A stretch of DNA of 64,000 bases, taken from Dallia pectoralis. Its lineage: Eukaryota > Chordata > Actinopteri > Esociformes > Umbridae. A model generated the notes under the pieces. That model made no database searches. It worked only from the letters and a program-made list of their open reading frames with translations, and was not told the origin of the DNA. The DNA lies in NCBI GenBank assembly GCA_029465975.1, contig CM055753.1, positions 8,710,821-8,774,820 on the forward strand. The letters are read 5' to 3'. Made by a program: the position numbers and the translations under genes. Below, one piece after another: positions 22,501-37,400 of this stretch (positions are counted from its first letter, which is position 1; each line of letters starts with the position of its first letter).

Positions 22501-25443
22501 TTATCACAGTGGTGTGGGGAAAGATACCAGTTACAGGATATGTGATAAAACAGAAATGTTTACTTAATGAGTACTAAAGAGTACTAAAGAGTACTAAAGT
22601 TCACTCAGCACAACCAGAAGAGGATTGACCATCAATAAAGGTCTTGTTTCCTTTCTAAGTTCCTTCCTAAATACACACCATGAGTGAGTTTTTCCTCGCC
22701 GTTGTGTAACAACTTTTATCAACTTGCCGTGTGCCCTTTCGGGTTCAGGCTTGGTGTTTGTAGAAGCACAACGGCTGTATTAAATACATTGTTTTTTATC
22801 AAAACAACGGCTTCAGGCACACACACACAAACACACACACATATATGAGAAATCTGAGGTGATGGGGAACGGGTGTGTGTAACGATAATAAACAAGTGTG
22901 TGTAGAGATAATGAACGGGCGTGTGACGATGATGAACAGGTGTGTGTAATCACCAGTACATGGGTGTGAATGAAAAGGTAAATCGGCACTGACTTTGTAA
23001 ATTTGTTTACATTTTCTCCTTTGATCACGGCAAAGAACTATAATTGTTCTTGTGAGTACGAGCGCGGTACCAGCCCAAGGTTTGGACACACTAACCCATT
23101 CACATATTGCGTGACTATCATACGTGGGCACATGACCTTCCCTGTTCTGCCCACTCTTGTTGAACAGCCCAGGAACCAGCTGCCTCTTCACTTTGCAGCC
23201 TCCCGGGCCATCCCATCCCCCGGTGCTCTCCAGACACTGCTCAACTTCTCCGACAAAGAGGCCCGGCTTGTACCAGACAAGGTAGGGTGTGTGCCACATG
23301 ACACCTCCCTGGGGGCTTACCGCCGCCTGCTTTTCCCGCCTGCCTGCCTGTCGTCCTTCACGTCTCGGCTCCTCTCAGTCCGTCGATCAAATCAATTGCT
23401 GTGTGTCCTCGAAATATTCACGGTATTCCGTGGTGTGCTATACGGGCGGAGGTCGAGGTAACCTAAAGATAGGGAAACATTTTGGACACACTCACTGACT
23501 ATCAGAGTGCATTACCTGTACCCTCTTGGCTGGGCACGGCTGCAGCTCACAGACAGTCATGGTTTCCGTCTGTTTCTGTCCGTACGCAGGATGGCTGCAT
23601 TCCACTGCACTTAGCCGTCGAAGCCGGGAATGTTGGGATCGTTAAGGAACTACTTGGATGTCTGTCTGAGCCTCAGCTCAGAGCTCAGAAAACAGTAAGA
23701 GAGAACGTATGCATTTGTGTTATAGTCAAAAAGCAGACAATACAGTGCCAATGCAGTGCCAATACAGTGACAATACAGTAACAATACAGTGCCAATGCAG
23801 TGCCAATACAGTAACAATACAGTAACAATACAGTGTCAATGCAGTGCCAATACAGTGACAATACAGTGCCAATACAGTGACAATACAGTGCCAATACAGT
23901 AACAATACAGTGCCAATACAGTGACAATACAGTAACAATACAGTGCCAATATAGTGACAATACAGTGTCAATGCAGTGCCAATGCAGTGTCAATGCAGTG
24001 CCATTACAGTGACAATACAGTAACAATACAGTGCCAATGCAGTGTCAATACAGTGACAATACAGTGCCAATACAGTAACAATGCAGTGCCAATGCAGTGC
24101 CAATACCTCAGTGGCGAGTGGTTTTGTTGACACCAAATGTCACATACGTGGCGAGAACACAGTTTTTGGGTACCAAAACCAATGGAACCAGGCAACTGCA
24201 GACACTTTGTGCAAGGAATTTAACCCTTAACCTGAATAAAAATTAGTTGTCAGTCAACTTCCCTGGTGAAAATAAGAGGTAAATGTATTTGTTCACTTTT
24301 TAGAGGTCAACTTGGATGGGAAACTGAAAAGACACTGCATGAGCATTGAGGTGTCGGGTTTGATTGAATCCCAGACAGGGTTTGTCTGTGCAGTCTTGAC
24401 ATGTTTGAAACTGTACCTCAGGGCAGTGGAGATGCAGCTCTCCACATTTGCTGCAGACGGAGGGGCGACCCAGAGATGGCTAAAGTGCTCATTGAGTCCG
24501 GGGCCAACGTGGACATCCAGAATGTGAGTAGACATTCAGTTATTCAGAGATGGCTAGAGTGCTCATTGAGTCCATCCAGAATGTGAGTAGACATTCAGTT
24601 ATTTAGAGATGGCTAGAGTGCTCATTGAATCCGGGGCCAACGTGGACATCCAGAATGTGAGTAGACATTCAGTTATTCAGAGATGGCTAGAGTGCTCACT
24701 GCTGGTGTTCTAACCGCTGGCGTACGAACCGCCGGCAAGACACGACGGCAGCCGCACACCCCCATTACTGATTACGTTGACCATTAACGTTTCTGTTTTT
24801 TAACGTGCGTCTCACAGATTATTATTAACAATGTCTCATTTTGCACACATCATTTGACATAATTGTACAGTACGTTGCCCTGTTTGTTGTGTTTGTCGTC
24901 CGTATTCTTCCCCCGGGTTTCGCCTCACTTCTCGCGCCCTACACACTTCACATGTGCGTCGGCTGGTGTCTGACAGGATGATGGACAGACTCCGCTTCAC
25001 ATAGCTGCATGGGAGGGCGACAAGTTTCTGTTGAAAGTGTTCTACCTGAGCAGGGCCAACCCTAACGTCTGTGACAAGGTACCAAAGCTGCGCAGGAAGA
25101 AACTACAGTATTCAACATCCCTTTCTCCTCTGTCACTTTTTTTAGCCATGTTGACAGTTTTTTTTAGTTTTTTCCCTGGTCACTGATTAAGCCTATTCGT
25201 AGACAGGAGCGAACACGAAGGAGATTCTCATCCAATCAAAGACGAGGCTTTATCGATGCTTTGTAACCAGGGCCGATGTTTTTTCCCATTATCTGACCGG
25301 TGACCTGTTGAACTTTAACCCCAGATGGACAGGTCCCCTCTCCATGTGGCTGCAGAGCGAGGTCACACTGACGTGGTAGAGGTGCTCACTGAGAAGTTCA
25401 AGTCCAACGTGCTGGCCAGAACTAAGGTGACACACACATGCTC

Positions 25444-25484
<41 letters not shown>

Positions 25485-28400
25485 ACACACACACGCTCCT
25501 CTCACACACACAGGAAGAGAACCACCCAAGTCTCCATTTCCCTGTCCATTAACATTGCTGACCACAATTTCCTAGTTAGGCAGTGACGAGGAAACGACCT
25601 TTTACCATAATCACTGTATTTATTTACTTTTACTGAAGATAGGATATGGCATTTAGTTGTGTATTTTCTCAACTCACGCACAATTAAGATAAGCTCATTC
25701 ACCTCATCTGAAAGCCAGCGGACATGTTGATTCAGGTCAACCGCTAGTGACGAAGGGTAGTGATGAAGTGTGTCTCCTATCAGGATGGAAGCACCATGTT
25801 GCACATCGCGTCACAGTGCGGGCATCCAGACACCGCCCTGTGGTTCCTGAAGAAAGGCGTGCCACTGCACATGCCCAATAAGGTATTCGGGTTTAACCGA
25901 CATTACATCTTTAGTTTAGATAACTGACTAGCAGCCCATCCAGCATATATAATATAACTGATTGAAATCAAATGATTCATACGGCATCAGAACATTGAAA
26001 TAATGACGATGACATTTCTTCAGAGCCCTTTCACTTAGATTGTTTAGAGGAAAATGTTTTTTCAGGCTTGCCATTCCTGGTCTGTAGGCAACAGGATCAT
26101 CACATCATTGTGAAGACACTAGGGTGTATTTCAGCAAGTAACAGAAACGCAGAAATTTTTTCCTGCTGTTATAAACTTGCTAAGTATCGTTATGTCATGC
26201 CCTTTGTATACGGCCTCGTATATATCACGGCGTTCAACCAATCAGGTTTCGAGGCAACTGTTTTTTTACACCCATCGCCCCCCACCCCCACCCCATCCAC
26301 AGTCAGGTGCTGTGTGTCTACATGCTGCGGCCAAGCAAGGTCACGCCGTTGTAGTGAACGCTCTTCTCCTCATGGGGGCGCACGTGGACACCACCACAAA
26401 AGATGGCCTGACCGCGCTGCATGTGGCCGTGCAGAACTGCAGACCGCTCGTGGTCCAGATGCTCCTGGGTTTTGGGGCCCAGGTCCAACTCAGTGGAGGC
26501 AAGGTGAGACATATCGGCTCCGTCCCTGAAAACCTTCGATTCAACATTGGTCAGTTTGTGCTGTACGTGATGGCGAGCAGCGTGCATTTCTGACGTTTAC
26601 ATTAGCGTCGCGTTTAACTCCGACCTCTGTTCTCCGCCTGCCCCTGTGCGAAGGCCCGGGAGACCCCGTTGCACATTGCTGCCCAGGTGGTCGAGGGGGA
26701 GAAGGTGGCAGAGATGCTGCTGAAAAGCGGCGCAGATGTCAACGCAGAGCAGGAGGTCAGGGCTGTTCTCCTACGTCGCCGACTGGCCTTATACCAGCCA
26801 TCGGAGAAGTGGGCCCCTTGAGAATCTGAAAGGAAACCCCGTTAAACCTGTGTGCCACACTCACTCTAGCCTCTCTGTCCCGCTCTCTCCGTCGCTCTCT
26901 CCGTCTGTCAGAACGGAGAGACGGCCATGCATGTTGCGGCACGCCACGGAGCGCTTAAGATGATGAAGGCCCTGATCGAAGAAGGAGGAGAACTCACCTG
27001 GAGATCCAAGGTCAGTTATTGCACAGGTCGTTGTGTCCAGTTTTGCCTGAGATTATTTGAGATTATTTTGTATAGTTCCTGTGTGTGTGTGTGTGTTCAC
27101 AAGTGTGTCCTCTTTCCCACAGGCTGGTGAGAACCCTCTCCATGTTGCTGTACGCCACTGCCACGCCCACATGGTGGAGGAGATCCTCACCTGTCTGACC
27201 AATCAGAGAAGCCATGAGGACGCCCAGCACTGTGTGAGCCAAGGAAACAATGTGAGCGTGACACACACACACACAGACACACACACACACACACACGAAA
27301 GGGGCTAATACGATATTAACATGACAGTAATAACATGATGACATTGACGTAAAGCAATGATATATAATAATAAAATAATGTATCTACAAACGGTATGTAT
27401 TTATTCATGTCATTTCACAAACATTTCAAGCCTAAACCACATACAGTCAGTGTGCGCGGGCTTTTTCGCATAGGCACGCTTTTTCACAAACACCTCACAC
27501 TGGTGGCTTTGTGTGTTTGTGTGCGCGTGCCTACAGAAAGGCGAGACCTCCCTGCACCTGGCTGCTGAGCTGCAGAAGGACAGTGTCCACAGAGAGGGAG
27601 AGGACGTGCACATCATCAAGACTCTGATGAAGTATAACGCGGACATAACCGCCGCCACCCTAGAGGTGAAGTTAACGGTCTGATACGTAGTTGCAGATAA
27701 GGGCCATGATTTGTAGCTTTGTGTTCGTGTGAGCAAATAAGACCAAAATGTGAAGATCGTCACCTGACGCGTTTCGCCTGTGGGTTTCGACCACTTGGTT
27801 GATATAATGACGTGCCTCGTTCTAGTGAGGATCGCTGCTGTGCTATCCAAAAAACTGGTTTATGTCAGCGCACATTGTCAGGATAGAGGGAGGACTGGGA
27901 TTTTGTTCTGGGTGAGATCAGCTCTACAGTATCTGTAACCAAGGGTACAGTACATGTTCTTGTTGGTATTGGGATATTAGTTGTCTGTCCTTGTGTGTGA
28001 GTTATTTGTCTCACTGCTGTTTCTTCTGGTCCTTTTCTTCTGTTCTCCTGGTCCTGTTCTCCTGGTCCTGTTCTTCTGTTCTCCTGGTCCTGTTCTTCTG
28101 TTCTCCTGGTCCTGTTCTCCTGGTCCTGTTCTTCTGTTCTCCTGGTCCTGTTCTCCTGGTCCTGTTCTCCTGGTCCTGTTCTTCTGTTCTCCTGGTCCTG
28201 TTCTCCTGGTCCTGATGTCCTGGTCCTGTTCTCCTGGTGCGGTTCTCGTGGTGTGGTTCTCCTTGTCATTCCCTCTGGTTCCTGTAGTCATTTGAGACTC
28301 CTTTGCACTACTGTGCCAAAGTGGGCAACACAGGTGTCCTACAGGAAATGCTGGACAGCGTTTCCTCCAATCGCCTGCAGGTGGCAGTCAACAAGCTCTC

Positions 28401-31400
28401 CAAGGTACAGAGTGAGAGGGTGGCTGACTCCAGCTCAGTACTCTGGCTGTGCTGTAACAGAAGTTGTCTCAGCCAGGCTTCCTGGAGAAGGAAACGACCA
28501 CACAGGGCTGTGGTATTAAAAGGGTTTGGTGAAAATGGTTGTACGTGTATGTTTTTCAATACAGAACGGATGGTCTCCATTGTTAGTGGCTGCTGAGAGA
28601 GGTCACCCAGAGGTCGTTAGAATCCTTCTGCAGAATCAAGCCCGAGTGGACGTTTTTGATGAGGTGAGGCTATTGTGGCCTGTTTTGCATGTTCAAACTC
28701 CTCGTTTCCTGTTTCGCTGCCTTCTACCTAACACTCATTGGAGGAGAATACTGGAAGGGGAGGGTCCACAGGCTTTCTTAACCAATGGGTTCTTTAAAAG
28801 ATGTGACGAACAGGAGGACAGAGGTTCTAGTGAGGATTATCAAAGTGAGAAAATACTCAAACGACTCAAGACGACAAGAGTTCTGACTGTATCTGGTCTG
28901 TATGATGTCCTCATATTTCCTATCGACCATAAGAAAAGAAGTCTGAAACTATCTACAATGTCACTGGTCATCTTTCTGTATGGGGCTGTAAAATGCCTGT
29001 ACAGTGGAGACGAGGTCTGGGTTGATTAGATGGTAAACGAACAATCTGCTCTCGTAGTCTACGTGCTTGATACAGGATTTCGGCAAGAGTTATGACCTGA
29101 GCGACTTTGGGAGACAAATTGTAAGGGCCAAACGACTGGGTCAGATCACCTCTAAAATGACAAGGCTTGTGGGGCCCTTGTTTGGGCATCTGTAGGGCGT
29201 GCTGTACCAACAGGTCCGATCCACAACGTACAGGACTTGAAGGACCTGCTGCTAACGTTTTGGTGCCAGATACCACAGGACACCTTCAGGGTTTGCGGGT
29301 TTAACGTTACTGCTCATCAGCGTACACCATATCGCCAGGTTCCGTTCCCGTTTTCAAAAGGTCCGTCCCCTTCTTTTGTTGTGTCCAATAGGAAGGCAGG
29401 GCAGCTCTTCACCTTGCTGCGGAGCAGGGCCACGAGGGCGTGGCCGACATGCTGCTCTCCCACAAGGCCTTTGTGAACGCTAAGACCAAACTGGGCCTGA
29501 CCCCGCTGCACCTAGGGGCTCGGAGCGGCTCCGCGTGTCTGGTCAGACTGCTGGTGGAAACACACGGGGCCAACATTGACGCACTCTCTCTGGTCAGTCA
29601 ACCAATCGGCGGCTTGTGACCTTTTCGAAGCTCCTTTGGCACTGATTTGTGGGTTCCTCAGATGGTCCTTCGGGTAACCGAGGATCGTCCGATGACTTTT
29701 CCTTCATGGCGTGGATTCATTTCTGTCAGGATATCTTGTTGGTGTGTGATCTTTAGAACTTGCGTTCTTGACCCGTCAGAGGAAGCAGACCCCACTCCAT
29801 TTGGCTGCAGGCAGTGGACAGCTGGACGTCTGCAGTAGCCTCTTTACACTCCAAGCTGATGTCACCGCCACTGACATAGTGAGTTTGGATTTCTGCTTGG
29901 CTTTCCGTTTGTGTGTCTTTAGTGTCTGCGTCCACTGTGTCTTTTGATAAAGGAACAGGTGATGATGTTGATGTTTACTGGTGTCGCGGCTCATTCGGGT
30001 GAAGTGTAAAGGGAGCGAGATGCAGAGTGTATACTCCGTTTGTGGTGTTTTATTTTACACACGAAACAAACACGAGACACTGATATGAAAAACATACATC
30101 GAACACTGTAACTTCAAACAAAACACTGTGACTTGAAATCGACTTAAAACGTATTAAACATACAGTGCACAACAACATATAGAAAACACTCTCCGACATT
30201 GACATGTAACATTATATTAATATCAAGCACCCGTGAACCTAACCAGGGACCTTAAATAGCCAACTGATTAACTAACCTATGTAACATTATATTAATATTA
30301 AGCACCTGTGAACCAAACCAGGGACCTTAAATAGCTCACTGATTAACTAACCTAAGTGACATTATATTAATCACAAGCACTCGTGAACCAAACCAGGGAC
30401 CTTAAATAGCTCACTGATTAACTAACCTATGTAACATTATATTAATAACAAGCACCAGTGAACCTAACCAGGGACCTTAAATACCCCACTGATTAACAAA
30501 CCTAAGTAACATTATATTAATCACAAGCACCCGTGAACCAACCAGGGACCTTAAATACCCCACTGATTAACTAACCCGCCCGGGGCTTAGCTAAACCTCA
30601 AACAGATGTGCTCCCAATCAACATGATACACAAGAGGGCTCTACCCTACACACCCTGTGACAACACAGCTCACCCAATATGTGAGAACTGACTGAAGTGT
30701 GACGTACAGCTTTTTATTGTTGAGTTTAGCTTCAAAATCTCACGACCTCATACCATTTTGTGGTATTTACCGCAGCCTTTCTGTCATCAGGACCAGAAGC
30801 ACAATTACCTGGCTGCATTCAATGATCTTCCATTCATTCAGAAACTGTTATTGAACTAATCAATCCATCCGCTCACCGGTTTCCCCCCGTCAGCACGGCC
30901 AGACCCCCCTCCACCTGGCTGCTGAGAACGACCACTCAGAGGTGGTCAAGCTCTTCCTCAAGCACCACCCCAGTCTGGCAACTTTGGCCAATGCAGAGGG
31001 GGCGACCTGTACCCACATTGCTGCGGCCAAGGGCAGCATCGCTGTAGTCAGGGAGCTGCTCACGTTCAACCAGGGAGGAGGGAACATGCTGAGCAACAAG
31101 GTGAGATGCGGAGGGAGTGGTTTTAACTCTGGAGGTTCTCCTCGATACGGTGCATTAACTCTGGAGTTTCTCCTAGACACGGTGCATTAACTCTGGAGTT
31201 TCTCCTAGACACGGTCCATTAACTCTGGAGTTTCTCCTAGATATGGTGCATTGACTCTGGAGTTTCTCCTAAATACGGTGCATTAACTCTGGAGTTTCTC
31301 CTAGACACGGTCCATTAACTCTGGAGTTTCTCCTAGACACGGTCCATTGACTCTGGAGTTTCTCCTAGACACGGTCCATTAACTCTGGAGTTTCTCCTAG

Positions 31401-34400
31401 ACACGGTCCATTGACTCTGGAGTTTCTCCTAGACACGGTCCATTAACTCTGGAGTTTCTCCTAGACACGGTCCATTAACTCTGGAGTTTCTCCTAGACAC
31501 GGTCCATTAACTCTGGAGTTTCTCCTAGACACGGTCCATTAACTCTGGAGTTTCTCCTAGAAACGGTCCATTGACTCTGGAGTTTCTCCTAGACACGGTC
31601 CATTAACTCTGGAGTTTCTCCTAGACACGGTCCATTAACTCTGGAGTTTCTCCTAGACACGGTCCATTAACTCTGGAGTTTCTCCTAGACACGGTCCATT
31701 AACTCTGGAGTTTCTCCTAGATGCGGTCCATTAACTCTGGAGTTTCTCCTAGACACAGTCCATTAACTCTGGAGTTTCTCCTAGACACGGTCCATTAACT
31801 CTGGAGTTTCTCCTAGATACGGTCCATTAACTCTGGAGTTTCTCCTAGATACGGTCCATTGACTCTGGAGTTTCTCCTAGACACGGTCCATTGACTCTGG
31901 AGTTTCTCCTAGACACGGTCCATTAACTCTGGAGTTTCTCCTAGACACGGTCCATTAACTCTGGAGTTTCTCCTAGATACGGTCCATTGACTCTGGAGTT
32001 TCTCCTAGATACGGTCCATTAACTCTGGAGTTTCTACTAGATACGGTCCATTAACTCTGAAAAGGGCTTCATTAACTTAATTTAATGGATTGACTTAGTC
32101 ACAAGGCTCAGGGGTTTATCCATTCTGCCCTTGGTCCTGTATCCCCCAGACCAAAGGCTCCTGTCCACTGCATCTGGCCTCTGCTGGGGGACACACGGAG
32201 GTAGTCAGGGTCCTTCTGGATGCCGGAGCATCCGCAGCGGATGAAGATGCTGTAAGTGACAGAGAGGGAAAATGCACAACCATGTCCAACAAGACTTACC
32301 GTAGACTTACCGCAGACGGCGTATTTCTTTTCATTTTTGGGTATCTTCCCACACCCAGTCTACGGTTGAGAATGGCTCACCAGGGATTCATTTATTCCGC
32401 CGTGGCTCAGATCAGTTAATTAAAATGTTAATTGGATTGATCATCTTCCAGGAAGGAATGACAGCGGTTCACTTGGCAGCCAGGAATGGCCACACCCACA
32501 TCCTGGAGGTGCTGAAAGAAAGAGTCTTGTTGAAGATCCCCAGCTCTCAGGTATATCCGGTGGACTCATAGAGTCTCGTTGAAGATCTCCAGCTCTCAGG
32601 TATATCCGGTGGACTCATAGAGTCTCGTTGAAGATCTCCAGCTCTCATTTGTAATAAACGGAACTGTTGGACAGTGAACTAACATATTCCAAGTTATTCA
32701 ATTCAGTTTCAAAGTTCACTCTGGGTTTTTAGAATGTGTTCACGTGGGTTTAAATTTTTTGTATACGGGGTATCTCTTTTTATATGGCTTTGTGTCTAAT
32801 TTGACACAGTTCGATACACACAGTTGATGTGTTTGCCATTGACTTGGTTCTCTACCTGTGACCAGACAGGGTTGACTGCCCTGCATATAGCGTCGTGTTT
32901 TGGCCAGGCGGGTTTCGTCAGGGAGCTCCTGACATCGGTACCAGCCACCGTCCGTAGTGACACCACCAATACTGTGCTTAGACAGGGAGGTTCTGGCTGT
33001 CAGCCGGGTTTAGAGGTAAGTAGAGACACAGCCCCTGAAACGTACTGCTTATCGGAGAACCTACAATATCTCGTACCTTATTGAGTGTGTGTGTGTGTGT
33101 GTGTGCGTGTGTGCGTGTGTGCGTGTGTGCGCGTGTGTGCGCGTGTGTGTGTGTGTGTGTGTGTGCGTGTGTGTGTGTGTGTGACAGTCAGGATATACTC
33201 CTCTGCATCTGGCCGCTCAGTCTGGTCATGAGAATGTGGTGAGACTCCTGCTTAACTTCCCCGGTGTAGAGGCAGACGCGGAGACTGAAGTGAAGGTGAG
33301 CTTTGTGTGTGTGGTGTGTGTGTGTGGCGTGTGTGACTATCAGTCTGACCGTCTGTTCCCCGTCCTATCAGGGCTCCACCCCCCTCCACCTGGCTGCTCA
33401 GATGGGTCACATGTCGGTGGTCGGCCTCCTGCTGAGCCGCTCTGGCTCTCTGCTCCATCTGATGGACCGGCAGGGCCGAACGGGTCTCCACCTGGCCTCC
33501 GCTAATGGACACGTGGCCATGGTCCGGGTTCTGCTGGGCCAGGGCGCCGAGATCAACCACACCGACAGGGTGACAATATCTTGCAGAAGAGAGCGGGCGT
33601 TACAGGGATGTTATTGGAAGGGTGTGGGGAGGTTGTGGGGAAGTTACAGAGATGTTATTCGAAGGGTGTGGGGACGTTGTGGGTACGTTACAGAGACGTT
33701 ATTAGAAGGGCGTGGGGAGGTTGTGGGGAAGTTACAGAGATGTTATTCGAATGGTGTGGGGATGTTGTGCGGACGTTATAGAGACGTTATTCGAAGGGTG
33801 TGGGGAGGTTGTGGGGACGTTATAGAGACGTTATTGGAAGGGCATAGGAAGGTTGTGGGGACGTTATAGAGACGTTATTGGAAGGGCGTGGGGAGGTTGT
33901 GGGGACGTTATAGAGACGTTATTGGAAGGGCGTGGGGAGGTTGTGGGGACGTTATAGAGACGTTATTGGAAGGGCGTAGGGAGTTTGTTCACTCTGCCAC
34001 CTCTAGTCTTTTAACACATGACTGCAGAACTTCCGAACCAATTAGAGAGCGCTTTCGTTCTGGGTTTACCAGGAATATGGGGAGAATATGGGATGTTACA
34101 GGCATGTTCTGGGAGGCTGTATGCACAGATTGTGGGGACACTATTGCACAAATATTTCTCATTAAACCTGAACCCCTATTTTCAGAATGGCTGGACCCCG
34201 CTCCACTATGCAGCCAAGGCCGGCTGTCAGGACATGGTTCGGTACCTGGTGGAGAGTGGGGCTTCGGCCAGCGTGGAGTGCCTAGAGGGACGGACGCCGC
34301 TGCAGTACGCAGCCGGGGACAACCACCAGGGGGCAGTCAGCTTCCTGCTACGACGGGACGACAACAACATACTGAGACTGTTGAAGGACAGGAAGGTATC

Positions 34401-37400
34401 TGTTTTTTTTGCTCTGTCTATCTATGTCTGTATCTCTGTCTGTATCTATGTCTGTATCTCTGTCTGTATCTATGTCTGTATCTCTGTCTGTATCTCTGTC
34501 TGTATCTCTGTCTGTATCTATGTCTGTATCTCTGTCTGTATCTATGTCTGTATCTATGTCTGTATCTCCGTCTGTATCTATGTCTGTATCTCTGTCTGTA
34601 TCTCTGTCTGTATCTATGTCTGTATCTCTGTCTGTATCTCTGTCTGTATCTCTGTCTGTATCTCTGTCTGTATCTATGTCTGTATCTCTGTCTGTATCTA
34701 TGTCTGTATCTATGTCTGAATCTCTGTCTGTATCTATGTCTGTATCTCTGTCTGTATCTATGTCTGTATCTATGTCTGTATCTCTGTCTGTATCTCTGTC
34801 TGTATCTATGTCTGTATCTCTGTCTGTATCTCTGTCTGTATCTCTGTCTGTATCTATGTCTGTATCTCTGTCTGTATCTATGTCTGTATCTCTGTCTGTA
34901 TCTATGTCTGTATCTCCGTCTGAATCTATGTCTGAATCTCTGTCTGTATCTCTGTCTGTATCTATGTCTGTATCTCCGTCTGTATCTATGTCTGTATCTA
35001 TGTCTGTATCTATGTCTGTATCTATGTCTGTATCTATGTCTGTATCTCTGTCTGTATCTATGTCTGTATCTATGTCTGTATCTATGTCTGTATCTCTGTC
35101 TGTATCTATGTCTGTATCTCTGTCTGTATCTCTGTCTGTATCTATGTCTGTATCTATGTCTGTATCTCCGTCTGTATCTATGTCTGTATCTCCGTCTGTA
35201 TCTATGTCTGTATCTCCGTCTGTATCTATGTCTGTATCTCCGTCTGTATCTATGTCTGAATCTATGTCTGTATCTATGTCTGTATCTCTGTCTGTATCTA
35301 TGTCTGTATCTATGTCTGTATCTATGTCTGTATCTCTGTCTGTATCTCTGTCTGTATCTCTGTCTGTATCTATGTCTGTATCTATGTCTGTATCTCTGTC
35401 TGTATCTCTGTCTGTATCTATGTCTGTATCTATGTCTGTATCTATGTCTGTATCTATGTCTGTATCTATGTCTGTATCTATGTCTGTATCTCTGTCTGTA
35501 TCTCTGTCTGTATCTATGTCTGTATCTATGTCTGTATCTATGTCTGTATCTCTGTCTGTATCTATGTCTGTATCTCTGTCTGTATCTATGTCTGTATCTA
35601 TGTCTGTATCTATGTCTGTATCTCTGTCTGTATCTATGTCTGTATCTATGTCTGTATCTCTGTCTGTATCTCTGTCTGTATCTATGTCTGTATCTATGTC
35701 TGTATCTCCGTCTGTATCTATGTCTGTATCTCCGTCTGTATCTATGTCTGTATCTCCGTCTGTATCTATGTCTGAATCTATGTCTGTATCTATGTCTGTA
35801 TCTCTGTCTGTATCTATGTCTGTATCTCTGTCTGTATCTATGTCTGTATCTATGTCTGTATCTCTGTCTGTATCTATGTCTGTATCTATGTCTGTATCTA
35901 TGTCTGTATCTATGTCTGTATCTATGTCTGTATCTCTGTCTGTATCTCTGTCTGTATCTATGTCTGTATCTCCGTCTGTATCTATGTCTGTATCTATGTC
36001 TGTATCTCCGTCTGTATCTATGTCTGTATCTCCGTCTGTATCTATGTCTGTATCTATGTCTGTATCTCTGTCTGTATCTATGTCTGTATCTATGTCTGTA
36101 TCTATGTCTGTATCTATGTCTGTATCTATGTCTGTATCTATGTCTGTATCTCTGTCTGTATCTATGTCTGTATCTATGTCTGTATCTATGTCTGTATCTA
36201 TGTCTGTATCTATGTCTGTATCTATGTCTGTATCTCTGTATCTATGTCTGTATCTATGTCTGTATCTATGTCTGTATCTCTGTCTGTATCTATGTCTGTA
36301 TCTATGTCTGTATCTCTGTCTGTATCTCTGTCTGTATCTATGTCTGTATCTATGTCTGTATCTCCGTCTGTATCTATGTCTGTATCTCCGTCTGTATCTA
36401 TGTCTGTATCTCCGTCTGTATCTATGTCTGAATCTATGTCTGTATCTATGTCTGTATCTCTGTCTGTATCTATGTCTGTATCTATGTCTGTATCTATGTC
36501 TGTATCTCTGTCTGTATCTCTGTCTGTATCTCTGTCTGTATCTATGTCTGTATCTATGTCTGTATCTATGTCTGTATCTCTGTCTGTATCTATGTCTGTA
36601 TCTCTGTCTGTATCTATGTCTGTATCTATGTCTGTATCTATGTCTGTATCTATGTCTGTATCTATGTCTGTATCTCTGTCTGTATCTATGTCTGTATCTA
36701 TGTCTGTATCTATGTCTGTATCTCTGTCTGTATCTATGTTTGTATCTCTGTCTGTATCTCTGTCTGTATCTCTGTCTGTATCTATGTCTGTATCTCTGTC
36801 TGTATCTCTGTCTGTATCTCTGTCTGTATCTCTGTCTGTATCTCTGTCTGTATCTATGTCTGTATCTCTGTCTGTATCTATGTCTGTATCTCTGTCTGTA
36901 TCTATGTCTGTATCTATGTCTGTATCTCTGTCTGTATCTATGTCTGTATCTATGTCTGTATCTATGTCTGTATCTCTGTCTGTATCTCTGTCTGTATCTC
37001 TGTCTATCTCTGTCTGTATCTATGTCTGTATCTATGTCTGTATCTATGTCTGTATCTCTGTCTGTATCTATGTCTGTATCTCTGTCTGTATCTATGTCTG
37101 TATCTATGTCTGTATCTCTGTCTGTATCTATGTCTGTATCTATGTCTGTATCTATGTCTGTATCTCCGTCTGTATCTATGTCTGTATCTCTGTCTGTATC
37201 TATGTCTGTATCTCTGTCTGTATCTCTGTCTGTATCTCTGTCTGTATCTATGTCTGTATCTATGTCTGTAACTCTCTCTATCTCAGTATCGGTATCTCTC
37301 TACATCTCTCTCTCAGTATCTATTTCCATCACTGTCCGTATTTCTCACTTTTTTTGCTTTCCTCCTCTCTTTGTATCTCTCTCCACCTCAGTCTTGGTCT

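Noticed and set aside
28526..29029. 167-aa ORF containing an ankyrin repeat
   Set aside because: It is trpn1 exon 16 read through into its intron; the GTGAGG donor at 28664 ends the real exon.
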